Notes under the pieces: generated by a model
Databases searched by the model: none
The model's input: the letters and a program-made list of their open reading frames with translations, nothing else
What the model was told of the DNA's origin: nothing
Program-made: the position numbers and the translations under genes
Origin: Microbispora amethystogenes
GTDB lineage: Bacteria > Actinomycetota > Actinomycetes > Streptosporangiales > Streptosporangiaceae
Length of the DNA stretch: 64,000 bases
Assembly: GCF_016863015.1 (NCBI RefSeq)
Contig: NZ_BOOB01000007.1
Coordinates: 89,844 to 153,843, forward strand
Reading direction: 5' to 3'
Shown here: positions 1 to 7,711 of the stretch, piece after piece
Position numbering within the stretch: position 1 is the first letter of the stretch
Layout of the letters: each line of letters begins with the position of its first letter

Positions 1-1142
1 AGTCGCTCGATGATGGTGACGTTGGCCTGGCCGCCGCCCTCGCACATGGTCTGCAGGCCGTACCGGCCGCCGGTGCGCTCCAGTTCGTGCAGGAGCTTGG
101 TCATGAGGATCGCGCCGGTGCCGCCGAGCGGGTGCCCCAGGGCGATCGCGCCGCCGTTGGGGTTGGTCCTGGCCGGGTCGGCGTCGATCTCCTTGAGCCA
201 GGCCAGCGGCACCGGGGCGAAGGCCTCGTTGATCTCGATGACGTCCATGTCCCCGATCGAGAGCCCGGTCCTGTCCAGTGCCTTGCGGGTGGCCGGGATC
301 GGGGCCGTCAGCATGTAGACGGGGTCGTCCCCGACCAGCGCCAGCGTGACGATCCGGGCGCGCGGGACGAGTCCGTGCTCGCGCACCGCCCGCTCGGACG
401 CGATGAGCAGTGCGCCGGAGCCGTCGGAGATCTGCGAGGAGGTGGCCGCGGTGATCCGGCCGCCCTCGCGCAGCGTCTTGAGCCCGGCCATCTTCTCCAG
501 CGTCGTGTCGGGCCGCGGCCCCTCGTCGTCGGTCACGTCGCCGACCGGGACGATCTGCTCCCTGAAGTGGCCGCCCGCGATCGCCTTGGCCGCCCGCTGG
601 TGACTCTCGTAGGCGTAGACCTCCAGGTCCTCCCGCGTGAGGCCCCACTTCTCGCACATCAGCTCGGCCCCGCGGAACTGGGAGATCTCCTGCGTGCCGT
701 ACCGCTCGACCCACTTGTCGCCGAACGGGAACGGCATGCCCTTCTCCAGGGCGGCCGTGATGCTCGACCCCATCGGGACGATCGACATCGACTCCACGCC
801 GGCCGCCACGACCAGGTCCTGGGTGCCCGACAGCACCCCTTGCGCGGCGAAGTGGACGGCCTGCTGCGACGACCCGCACTGCCGGTCGATCGTGACACCG
901 GCCACGGTCTCCGGGAGACCCGCGCTCAGCCAGGCGTTGCGCGCGATGTCCATGGACTGCGGGCCGAACTGCATCACGCAACCCATGATCACGTCGTCCA
1001 CGGCGGCGGGATCGATCCCGGTGCGCTCGACCAGCGCGGAAAGCGTGTGCGCGGCCAGGTCGACCGGATGGACGGTGGAGAGCCCGCCCTTCTTCCTGCC
1101 GACCGGCGTGCGGACCGCCCCGACGATGTACGCCTCTGCCAC
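1..1142 (-). CDS. Acetyl-CoA acetyltransferase (thiolase), 3' end cut by window edge
   Basis: Thiolase-family enzyme that condenses two acyl-CoA molecules or cleaves 3-ketoacyl-CoA in fatty-acid metabolism. About 380 codons are present, so only a few C-terminal residues can be missing. Visible signatures are the N-terminal VRTPVGRKKGG, the nucleophile Cys at residue 89 in DRQCGSSQQ, the catalytic His in ALGHPLGGTG (about residue 336) and the second catalytic Cys in MCEGGGQ (about residue 367). The start is GTG at 1142, preceded by a GGGAGG ribosome-binding site five bases upstream. The 115 bases upstream hold no gene. Biosynthetic (PhaA-like) or degradative (FadA-like) use cannot be told from sequence alone. 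Confidence 0.93.
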   Translation of the reverse strand, partial: MAEAYIVGAVRTPVGRKKGGLSTVHPVDLAAHTLSALVERTGIDPAAVDDVIMGCVMQFGPQSMDIARNAWLSAGLPETVAGVTIDRQCGSSQQAVHFAAQGVLSGTQDLVVAAGVESMSIVPMGSSITAALEKGMPFPFGDKWVERYGTQEISQFRGAELMCEKWGLTREDLEVYAYESHQRAAKAIAGGHFREQIVPVGDVTDDEGPRPDTTLEKMAGLKTLREGGRITAATSSQISDGSGALLIASERAVREHGLVPRARIVTLALVGDDPVYMLTAPIPATRKALDRTGLSIGDMDVIEINEAFAPVPLAWLKEIDADPARTNPNGGAIALGHPLGGTGAILMTKLLHELERTGGRYGLQTMCEGGGQANVTIIER

Positions 1143-1257
1143 AGTGCCTCCCGAGCAAAACCGAGCAATGTTCGGTTAGTGAGAGGTTACACCAGAGCTT
1201 TCGTCGGGGCGGGCGCGGTAAGGGCCGGGTTCAGGTGAGCGGGTCCGCTGAGCGGGT

Positions 1258-2385
1258 TCAGGCGAGCGCGGGTCCGGCGTATCCCCCGGGCAGCGCGTCG
1301 GCGGGCTCGGCGAGCTGGAAGCCACGGCTGTCGGCGGCGATCCCCTGCAGCCGCTGCGCGATCTCCAGCGCCACCGCCGCCCGACGCACCAGCGCGTCCC
1401 GCGCGACGGTGACCGCGTCACCGTCGGATACGTCGCGATCGGACACGGCACCGCCTTCCGCCTCCCCGGTCTCCGCGGCACCGGTTTCCGCCTCGCCGGT
1501 CTCCGCGGCGCCGGTGTCCACAGCAGCGGTCTCGACCGCACCGGTGTCCGCGGCGACGGCGGCCAGGGCGTCCGGATCACCCGGGTCCTCGGAACGCGCG
1601 GCCTCCTCGCCCGGTGCGACGGGAACCTCCTCGCCCGGCGCGGCAGCGGCCTCGTCCTCGGCGCCCTCGGCGTCTACCGGGTCCACCGTGCCTCCGGCCG
1701 CCTCCGCGGCGGGCCGGGTCTCCTCCGTACGGCCGGCCGGCGAGACTCTCACGACGGCGATCTCCGTGAGGTACGGCCAGCGCGCCTGGGCGACGGGCGG
1801 GACGCGGTGGCCCTCCTCGATCGTGACCACCAGCTCGTCGTCCGCGTACACGTCGGCCACCCGGCCCCGGCGCACGGGGACGTGGACGACGCCGTCGACG
1901 AGCTCGCCCTCCGGCCACCTGCCGGTGTCCACGGCGTCCGTGTGGAGCAGCCCCGCCAGGATCGGCAGGACCTCCTCGGGTTCCGGTACGGCCGGCAGGT
2001 AGACCACCGGATCGCCACCCGCCTCCTCGGCGGGGTCGACCGGCTCGCCCTGGCACACCGACCAGCCGCCCAGCCGGTACGCGATGCCCTCGGCCAGGCT
2101 CTTGTCGAAGAAGTCCACCGGCAGCGGGCCGTCGGCGGCGATGCGGCACGCCCAGAGCGGCTCCTCGCCGGGAACGCCGAGCTTGGCCAGGAGGTCCGGG
2201 CCGAGCTCGATCGGTGGCTGGACGCGCGAGCCGCCCACGAGGACGTCGTCCCCGTCCGGCCTCGCCTCGGGATCGGCGAGCTGCGCTATCGCCAGCAGTG
2301 TCTTCGGGTCCGGCCGGGCGGGCAGCAGCGCCGTGGGGCCCGTGCGCAACCGGCCGGGGAGCAGAAGATTCGACAACCAGCCCAC
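1258..2385 (-). CDS. Protein of unknown function with acidic repeat segment
   Basis: A 375-residue soluble protein I do not recognise. The first 200 residues look globular, with WACRIAADG and WSVCQGEPVDP among the distinctive segments. Residues about 215-310 are an Ala/Glu/Thr/Gly-rich linker containing imperfect repeats of the type TGAAETGEAE. The last 60 residues are again compact and probably helical. No signal peptide or membrane segment is evident. The start is GTG at 2385 with GAGGAGGGG just upstream. It follows the class F sortase gene by about 80 bases at its 5' side but has its own ribosome-binding site; no functional link to the sortase is visible. Confidence 0.75.
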   Translation of the reverse strand: MGWLSNLLLPGRLRTGPTALLPARPDPKTLLAIAQLADPEARPDGDDVLVGGSRVQPPIELGPDLLAKLGVPGEEPLWACRIAADGPLPVDFFDKSLAEGIAYRLGGWSVCQGEPVDPAEEAGGDPVVYLPAVPEPEEVLPILAGLLHTDAVDTGRWPEGELVDGVVHVPVRRGRVADVYADDELVVTIEEGHRVPPVAQARWPYLTEIAVVRVSPAGRTEETRPAAEAAGGTVDPVDAEGAEDEAAAAPGEEVPVAPGEEAARSEDPGDPDALAAVAADTGAVETAAVDTGAAETGEAETGAAETGEAEGGAVSDRDVSDGDAVTVARDALVRRAAVALEIAQRLQGIAADSRGFQLAEPADALPGGYAGPALA

Positions 2386-2466
2386 AAGCCCCTCCTCATG
2401 ATCGGTCGAAGAGACGATAGCCCTACTGGGGCGTTCTCCACGACCCTTTCCGGCGGGCCGCCCGGT

Positions 2467-3381
2467 TCAGGACTTCGTCTTCGCCAGGCGGGTGCCGGTC
2501 ATCAGTGCGTACACGATGACGTTGTCGGTGTAGTGACCGGTCGTGTGGTTGTAGGTGCCGCCACAGGTGATCAGCCTGAGCTCGGCGTCCGCGGCCTGGC
2601 CGTACACCCGGCTGGTGGGGAACGTCTGCTTGTCGGCCTGCTCGATGCCGCCCACGGTGAAGACCGCGATCGTCCCGTCCATGCGGGTGACCTCGATCGT
2701 GTCGCCGTACGCGAGCTCGTGCAGGCGGCTGAAGACGGCGCTGCGCGAGACGGTGTCCTTGTGGCCGAGCATGACGGCCGGACCGGCCTCTCCCGCGGTC
2801 GGGCCGCCCCGATACCAGCCGACGAGGTTGTGGTTGTTGATCGGCGGGGTCTGGATCGCACCGGCGCGATCCAGACCGACCGAGGTGATCGGCGCGTTCA
2901 CGCCGATCTTCCGGATGATCAGGCGCTTGGGCGTGGACGGCTGCAGCGCCGGGGCGGCCGGGAGCTTCGGCAACGGCGCCGGGGCGTTCGCGACCGCCTG
3001 CGTCAGCGGCTGCCCCGCTCCGCCCGGACCCACCGACGGAGCCAGGCCGTTCGGCGGCACCACCATCTTGTTCAGCGACGTACGGCTCGACGGAGCGTAC
3101 TCGTCCGGGTGGTTCACCATGATCACCACACCCACGAGCACGGTGACCAGCCCCACGATCGCCGCCGTGATCAGCACGCGGCGGGCCGTCTGCGCGGCGC
3201 CGCCCGGAGGCGGCTCCGGCTGCGGCTGCGGCTGCGGCGCGGGCTGCATCTGAGGGGGCAGCATGACCGGCTGGAAGACGGGCTGGCCGTAGACCGGCTG
3301 CGGGTACCCCTGACCGCCCGGCCCGGGAGGCATGCCGTACGGCTGGCCCGGCGGGAACTGTCCAGGTGGCGGGGTCGTCAT
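2467..3381 (-). CDS. Class F sortase (copy 1)
   Basis: Membrane-anchored cysteine transpeptidase expected to attach secreted proteins to the cell surface. The 304 residues comprise a Pro/Gln/Gly-rich cytoplasmic N-terminus (1-66), one membrane segment (about 68-89), a linker, and the sortase beta-barrel (about 152-297). The catalytic His is H207 in VMLGHKD and the catalytic Cys is C273 in RLITCGG. I see no Arg in the first 24 residues after the Cys, where sortases normally place their third catalytic residue; the first is R298. It starts at ATG 3381, nine bases after the stop of the secreted protein upstream, so enzyme and probable substrate form one operon. Confidence 0.9.
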   Translation of the reverse strand: MTTPPPGQFPPGQPYGMPPGPGGQGYPQPVYGQPVFQPVMLPPQMQPAPQPQPQPEPPPGGAAQTARRVLITAAIVGLVTVLVGVVIMVNHPDEYAPSSRTSLNKMVVPPNGLAPSVGPGGAGQPLTQAVANAPAPLPKLPAAPALQPSTPKRLIIRKIGVNAPITSVGLDRAGAIQTPPINNHNLVGWYRGGPTAGEAGPAVMLGHKDTVSRSAVFSRLHELAYGDTIEVTRMDGTIAVFTVGGIEQADKQTFPTSRVYGQAADAELRLITCGGTYNHTTGHYTDNVIVYALMTGTRLAKTKS

Positions 3382-3390
3382 GGCACCGTC

Positions 3391-4305
3391 CTACTGCCTC
3401 GCCGGCCTGCGCCGGGTCCGGAGCACGAGCCCGCCGCCCCCCGCCGCCAGCATCAGCGCGGTGCCGGTGAGCACGAACAGGCGCGCGTCGGGACCGGCGT
3501 CCCCTCCGCCGCCGGTGGCGGCGCCGCCCGCGGGCGTGTGGGGAACCTGCTCCTGCCTGGTCGTCGCCTTGTCGGTCGCGGGCTTCGCGGTGACCGTCTC
3601 GTACACGGTGCGCGTGCCGCGCGGCGTGGGCGTCGCACTCGGCGTGGCGGAGGGGCTGGGAGTGGGGGTCGCGCTGGCGGAGGCCGTGACCGCGATCGTC
3701 GCCGAGGCGGGCGTCGTGCTGGTGCCCGACGACGCGATCTCACACGTGTAGAGCAGGGTGGGCGTCGTCGTGACGGTGCCGGTCCCGGCCGGTGCGTACA
3801 TATTGATCTTGAAGTCCTTCGCCGTGAGGGCGACGGACGTCGCACCGGCGGAGGGAGTGATGGTCAGCGTCGCCACCGGCAGCGGGGGCATCGTCCCCTG
3901 GGCGGTCACGTTCGCGGTCACCGTGTTGGTCGGCGAGGGCGTGGAGACGCCCGCGGTCGCGGTGGCGGGCAGCACCGTGGCCGCCACGCTGGGCAGCAAC
4001 TGGATCGACGCGCCGCTCTCGATCGCCACCGGCGCCGGGAACGCCGACGACGTGACCGCCGAGATGGTCAGGGTCGCGGTGTACTGCGTGCCGGTCCCCG
4101 CCCCCCTGGGGTTCTCCGTGAGTGACACGGTGAAGTCATGGGTGACGGGGGTGGCTCCGGTGGTCTGCGGCCGACAGGTGTAGCTCACCGTCTTCGAGTC
4201 GGCCTGCGCGCCGAGCGCGGTCAGGCCGAGGAGGACGCCCGCGCTGACTACGCCGGCCGCGGCGGCTCTCCCGGCGACCCGGCCCCGCGCCTTGAACTTC
4301 AGCAC
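3391..4305 (-). CDS. Secreted protein with TPxGGAxTG surface-anchoring tail (substrate A)
   Basis: Probable sortase substrate of 304 residues. It has a Sec signal peptide (1-35, ending GAQA), a beta-rich ectodomain, a Thr/Pro/Ser linker, the motif HTPAGGAATGG, a hydrophobic stretch of about 20 residues, and a basic tail RTRRRPARQ. One Cys lies near the mature N-terminus (SYTCRP) and one just before the linker (LLYTCE), suggesting a disulphide that closes the ectodomain; both other tail proteins in this locus show the same arrangement. The start is GTG 4305, with AGGGGAGA about eight bases upstream, rather than the upstream ATG, which would put 16 extra residues before the signal peptide. Function beyond surface display is unknown. 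Confidence 0.85.
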   Translation of the reverse strand: MLKFKARGRVAGRAAAAGVVSAGVLLGLTALGAQADSKTVSYTCRPQTTGATPVTHDFTVSLTENPRGAGTGTQYTATLTISAVTSSAFPAPVAIESGASIQLLPSVAATVLPATATAGVSTPSPTNTVTANVTAQGTMPPLPVATLTITPSAGATSVALTAKDFKINMYAPAGTGTVTTTPTLLYTCEIASSGTSTTPASATIAVTASASATPTPSPSATPSATPTPRGTRTVYETVTAKPATDKATTRQEQVPHTPAGGAATGGGGDAGPDARLFVLTGTALMLAAGGGGLVLRTRRRPARQ

Positions 4306-4461
4306 TGACTTCTCTCCCCTACTTGTGCTCAGGATGAACAGGCGTACCAGCATTCCAGAGTACGGTCACGACAGGGTAGAGAGTTTACGGACAAAAGCCC
4401 CAACATTGCCGCCGATTCCCCAAATCTGGTCATGTTTTCGTTATCTTCACGTCACGCCACG

Positions 4462-5613
4462 CTACCGGCCACCGTACGGGCGGGGGTTCGGGCCGAACCG
4501 GCGGAGCAGCAGCCCTCCGGCCGCGGAGGCGGCCATCAGCAGCAGACCGGTCAGCACGACGACCCTGGCGTCCGGGCCCGCGTCGCCGCCCGCGCCCGTC
4601 TGCGCGCCGCCGATCGGGGTCCTGCTGACCTGCGCGGTCACTGTGTGGGAGACGGTCGTGGTCGCCTTGGCCGTGGCGGTGTGGGTGACCGTGGCCGTCG
4701 CGGTCGCCGTTGTGGTCGTGGTCTCGGTCGGGCTGGGCGTCGGGGTCGTGTCGTCGTCGGTGTCCGACGGACTCGGCGACGCCGACGGCGAAGGTGAGGT
4801 CGACGGCGAGGCGGCGACGGTGAGCGCGAGCGAGGCCCCGGACGCGGTGGCCGGCAGGGTGCACGTGTAGAGCGCCGCTCCCGTGCCCGTCCCGGACGGC
4901 AGCAACCGCAGCGTGAAGTCTCTCGCCGTCACGCCGACGACCCCGGTGGCCGTCGGGGCCAGGGTGACGACCAGTTCGGGAATCGGCGACAGGGTGGCCT
5001 GCGCCGCCACGGGCGTCCCGGCCGTCACCGTGGCGGCAGGGCTCAGCGTCCGGCCGCCCAGCGCCGCGAGGGATCCCTTCGGCGGCTCCGACTCGTCCGG
5101 GGACGGCTTCGTGTCGGTGCCGCCCGGCGGATCCGTGTCCTCGTCGGACGGGCTCGGAGTCGGAGTCACGCTCGGAGTCGGTGTGGGTGTCGGAGTCGGA
5201 GTCGGAGTCGGTGTGGGTGTCGCGCTGGCGCTCGGGGACGGCGAGGGGGACCCGCTCACCACGGGCGTGCCGCTCACCTCCATCACGCCCTCGGCCACCA
5301 CGGTGTCGCCCGACGCGATGGACGTCGGCGCGAGCATCGGCTTCTGGTCCTCAGCGGTCGTGGCGGGGGCCATGCGCCAGGTGATCGGGACGTTGCCGCC
5401 CACCGCGGGGTTGTCGGGCCCGAGCAGAGTCACGCTCACCGGGTAGGTCTCCTGGCCGCCGCCCAGCGCGTCGCAGGAGTAGACGACGGTCGTGGTCTCG
5501 CTCGCGGCGAGCACCGGCCACGTCATCAGCGCGAACGCCGCCGTCGCTCCGGCCGCCACCCGCACCGCGATTCGTCGCCGGGCATTCCGCTGCCGGGCGC
5601 TGGGGTCGGCCAC
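4462..5613 (-). CDS. Secreted protein with TPxGGAxTG surface-anchoring tail (substrate B)
   Basis: A 383-residue surface protein. The signal peptide covers about residues 1-36, with an unusually long basic n-region (RQRNARRR). A beta-rich ectodomain is interrupted by a Pro-Thr repeat (PTPTPTPT type, about residues 133-150) and an acidic Ser/Pro stretch, and a second Ser/Pro/Thr linker follows. The tail carries SRTPIGGAQTGAGG, a hydrophobic span and a basic end (RRFGPNPRPYGGR). Cys residues occur near the mature N-terminus (VVYSCDA) and before the last linker (ALYTCTL), as in substrates A and C. The start is GTG 5613 with GGGAGAG upstream. It lies 156 bases upstream of substrate A on the same strand and may be transcribed with it. 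Confidence 0.85.
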   Translation of the reverse strand: MADPSARQRNARRRIAVRVAAGATAAFALMTWPVLAASETTTVVYSCDALGGGQETYPVSVTLLGPDNPAVGGNVPITWRMAPATTAEDQKPMLAPTSIASGDTVVAEGVMEVSGTPVVSGSPSPSPSASATPTPTPTPTPTPTPTPSVTPTPSPSDEDTDPPGGTDTKPSPDESEPPKGSLAALGGRTLSPAATVTAGTPVAAQATLSPIPELVVTLAPTATGVVGVTARDFTLRLLPSGTGTGAALYTCTLPATASGASLALTVAASPSTSPSPSASPSPSDTDDDTTPTPSPTETTTTTATATATVTHTATAKATTTVSHTVTAQVSRTPIGGAQTGAGGDAGPDARVVVLTGLLLMAASAAGGLLLRRFGPNPRPYGGR

Positions 5614-5764
5614 GACGTCTCTCCCGCCACCTCAGTCGCGTACAGATTGGCCATCAGTCTCCCAGGAGTTGACCATCGCCATAACCATATGCACCGAGAA
5701 GTCAGGAAATTCTCAGGGAACCCTCATGGACTTCCGGCGGTAAGCAGGACGGAGGTGACTGAAG

Positions 5765-6586
5765 ATGAGACGACTGATCCTGGTCCTCGCCGCACTGGCG
5801 GCGGTTCTGGTGACAGCGCCGCCCGCACACGCCCGGGCGGGGTTCTGGGCCGTCACCGAACTCGACCCGCTCCCCGCGACGCTGCGGCCCGATGTGTCCT
5901 ACACGGTCGGCTACTGGGTGCTGCAACACGGCACGCATCCGTACGACGACAACGGCGCGCTCGGGCCGACCGGCCTGCTGCTGACGGGAGAGGACGGCAC
6001 GACCCTGAGTTTCGGTGGAACGCCGTTGCCGGATCCCGCCCACTACGCGACGACGATCACGGTGCCGGCCGGGCGGTGGCGGGTGCAGGGCGTGCAGGGC
6101 AAGTTCGCGCCGTACGAGGTCGGGACGCTCACCGTGCCGGGAACGCTGAAGCCGGCCCCGCCGCAGTACGCGATGCAGGCCGGATCGGAGATCACGGACT
6201 ACTGGGGCCAGGTGAAGCCGCCGGGGTTCCCCTGGAAGGCGGCGACCGTGATCCCCGCTCGTGCGCCGTTCGCCACCCCGTCGGGCTCCGCGTCGGAGCA
6301 GAAGGCCGGTCAGGCGACCGCGCAGGCTGCTGGGCAGGCAGGGCTCGCACCGCCGTCCTCGCAGCCCGCGGCGATGCGGGCGAGCGGAGCCACGGCCGCG
6401 AGCGCCGGCGACTCCTCACCCTGGCGGCAGCCGTACGCACTGATCGTGGTGGCGCTCGCGGCGGTGGCCGGAACGCTGCTGGTGCAGCGGGCGGTCCGGG
6501 CCGCTCGCGCGGCCAGAAGCCGTGAGCCGTACGCCCCGCCCGAGCGCGAGGCGCGGGAGGGCGAGGAGGTGATCGGACTGGGCTGA
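5765..6586 (+). CDS. Secreted, C-terminally membrane-anchored protein of unknown function
   Basis: A 273-residue protein with a Sec signal peptide (1-23, ending PAHA), an extracellular beta-rich domain to about residue 165 containing GYWVLQHGTHPYDDNG and AGRWRVQGVQGKFAPYEVG, an Ala/Gln/Ser-rich linker, one membrane helix near residue 225-240 and a charged cytoplasmic tail. It lacks the TPxGGAxTG motif, so it should stay in the membrane rather than be cut by the sortases. It is the only plus-strand gene among the sortase genes and is divergent from substrate B. Its position suggests a role in the same surface system, but that is inference. The start ATG has GGAGGT upstream. Confidence 0.8.
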   Translation: MRRLILVLAALAAVLVTAPPAHARAGFWAVTELDPLPATLRPDVSYTVGYWVLQHGTHPYDDNGALGPTGLLLTGEDGTTLSFGGTPLPDPAHYATTITVPAGRWRVQGVQGKFAPYEVGTLTVPGTLKPAPPQYAMQAGSEITDYWGQVKPPGFPWKAATVIPARAPFATPSGSASEQKAGQATAQAAGQAGLAPPSSQPAAMRASGATAASAGDSSPWRQPYALIVVALAAVAGTLLVQRAVRAARAARSREPYAPPEREAREGEEVIGLG

Positions 6587-6599
6587 CCACCCGCGCGGG

Positions 6600-6625
6600 G
6601 TGAGGGGCGCGACGGCGCCCCTCAC
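6600..6625. terminator. Bidirectional hairpin terminator
   Basis: A perfect 11-bp inverted repeat (GTGAGGGGCGC at 6600-6610 and its complement at 6615-6625) encloses a GACG tetraloop. It sits between the convergent ends of the membrane-anchored protein and sortase copy 2. There is no T-run, as is usual for actinomycete terminators. Confidence 0.75.
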
Positions 6626-6641
6626 CGGCGGGCGGGCCGGA

Positions 6642-7700
6642 TCACTTGCCCTTGGTCGACGTCAGCGTGGCGTAGACGACGATGTTGTCGGTGTAGCTGT
6701 GCTGCTTGGCGTTGAAGACGCCGCCACAGGTGATCAGCCGCAGCGATGAAGTGATCGTGTTGCCGTAGACCCGCTTGGTCGGGAACGCCGACTTGCTGAC
6801 CTGCTCGATCCCGTCCACCGTGAAGATCGCCGTCTTGCCGTCCGCGCGCAGTACGGCGATCTTGTTGCCGCGCTTGAGCTCGCGCAGGCGGCTGAACACG
6901 GCCGCGCCCTTGCGGGTGTTGACGTGGCCGAGGATGATCGCCGGCCCCTGGTCGCCGGGGGCGGGCCCGAAGCGGTACCAGCCGGTGAGGCTCGGCCTGC
7001 TCAGCGGCGGCGCCTGGATGACGCCGGACTTCTGCACCCCCACGGAGCCGACGCTGGCCTTCACCCCGATCGACGGGATGCTGATCTTCACCGGCCTGCC
7101 GGTGACCTTCTTCGCCGCCGTGCTCGTCTTCGCCTTGTTCGTGGTCGCCTTGTTCGAGGACGAGGAGACCGGCGAGGAGGACGACGAGGCCGTGGTGGTG
7201 GTGAGGGCCAGCGGGCCGATCGGCTGGATGGCGGGCAGCGGCGGCGGCGCGGTGGGGTTCGCCGCCGTCAGCGGCACGCCCGGCCCGCCCGGGCCGACGG
7301 TCGGAGGCAGGTACGCCTCGCTTCCGACGTCCTGCACGTTCAACTGGACGCCCGGCACCTGCTGAGCGGTGTTCTGGGAGTCACCGGGCGACAGTACGGC
7401 GAGCATGCCCGCCATCACGGCGGCGATGCCGCCGAACGACCCGGCCACGAGCAGCGTCGCGAGAACCGGCTGCGGAAGGCCCTTCCGCTTCCCCGCCGCG
7501 TCCCCCTGGCCGCTCTGCGGACTCTGCACGGACGACACGCCCTGCGCGTTCGGCACGCCCTGGGCACTCTGCGCACCCTGACCGCTCTGTGCCGACTGCG
7601 CGGCCCCGCCGCTCGCTGCCGACTGCGCGGCTTCGCCGCTTTGTGCGTCCTTGGCGGGGGTGCCGCCCTGGGGAGTCGGGTTCTCGGGAGTCGGGTTCAT
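6642..7700 (-). CDS. Class F sortase (copy 2)
   Basis: Second class F sortase of the locus, 352 residues. A cytoplasmic N-terminus of about 72 residues is rich in Ala-Gln-Ser repeats, one membrane segment covers about 78-103, a Ser/Thr/Lys linker follows, and the catalytic barrel begins near residue 202. The catalytic His is H259 in IILGHVN and the Cys is C325 in RLITCGG. No Arg occurs anywhere after the Cys, so the usual third catalytic residue is missing from its normal place, as in copy 1. I start it at the second ATG (7700): GAGGAGG lies six bases before it but directly abuts the first ATG at 7706. It follows substrate C by about a dozen bases, forming an enzyme-substrate operon. Confidence 0.9.
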   Translation of the reverse strand: MNPTPENPTPQGGTPAKDAQSGEAAQSAASGGAAQSAQSGQGAQSAQGVPNAQGVSSVQSPQSGQGDAAGKRKGLPQPVLATLLVAGSFGGIAAVMAGMLAVLSPGDSQNTAQQVPGVQLNVQDVGSEAYLPPTVGPGGPGVPLTAANPTAPPPLPAIQPIGPLALTTTTASSSSSPVSSSSNKATTNKAKTSTAAKKVTGRPVKISIPSIGVKASVGSVGVQKSGVIQAPPLSRPSLTGWYRFGPAPGDQGPAIILGHVNTRKGAAVFSRLRELKRGNKIAVLRADGKTAIFTVDGIEQVSKSAFPTKRVYGNTITSSLRLITCGGVFNAKQHSYTDNIVVYATLTSTKGK

Positions 7701-7711
7701 CGTCATCCTCC

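Noticed and set aside
5150..5225. Short tandem repeats as a regulatory or mobile element
   Set aside because: They encode the Pro-Thr linker of substrate B in frame and are explained by protein repeat expansion.
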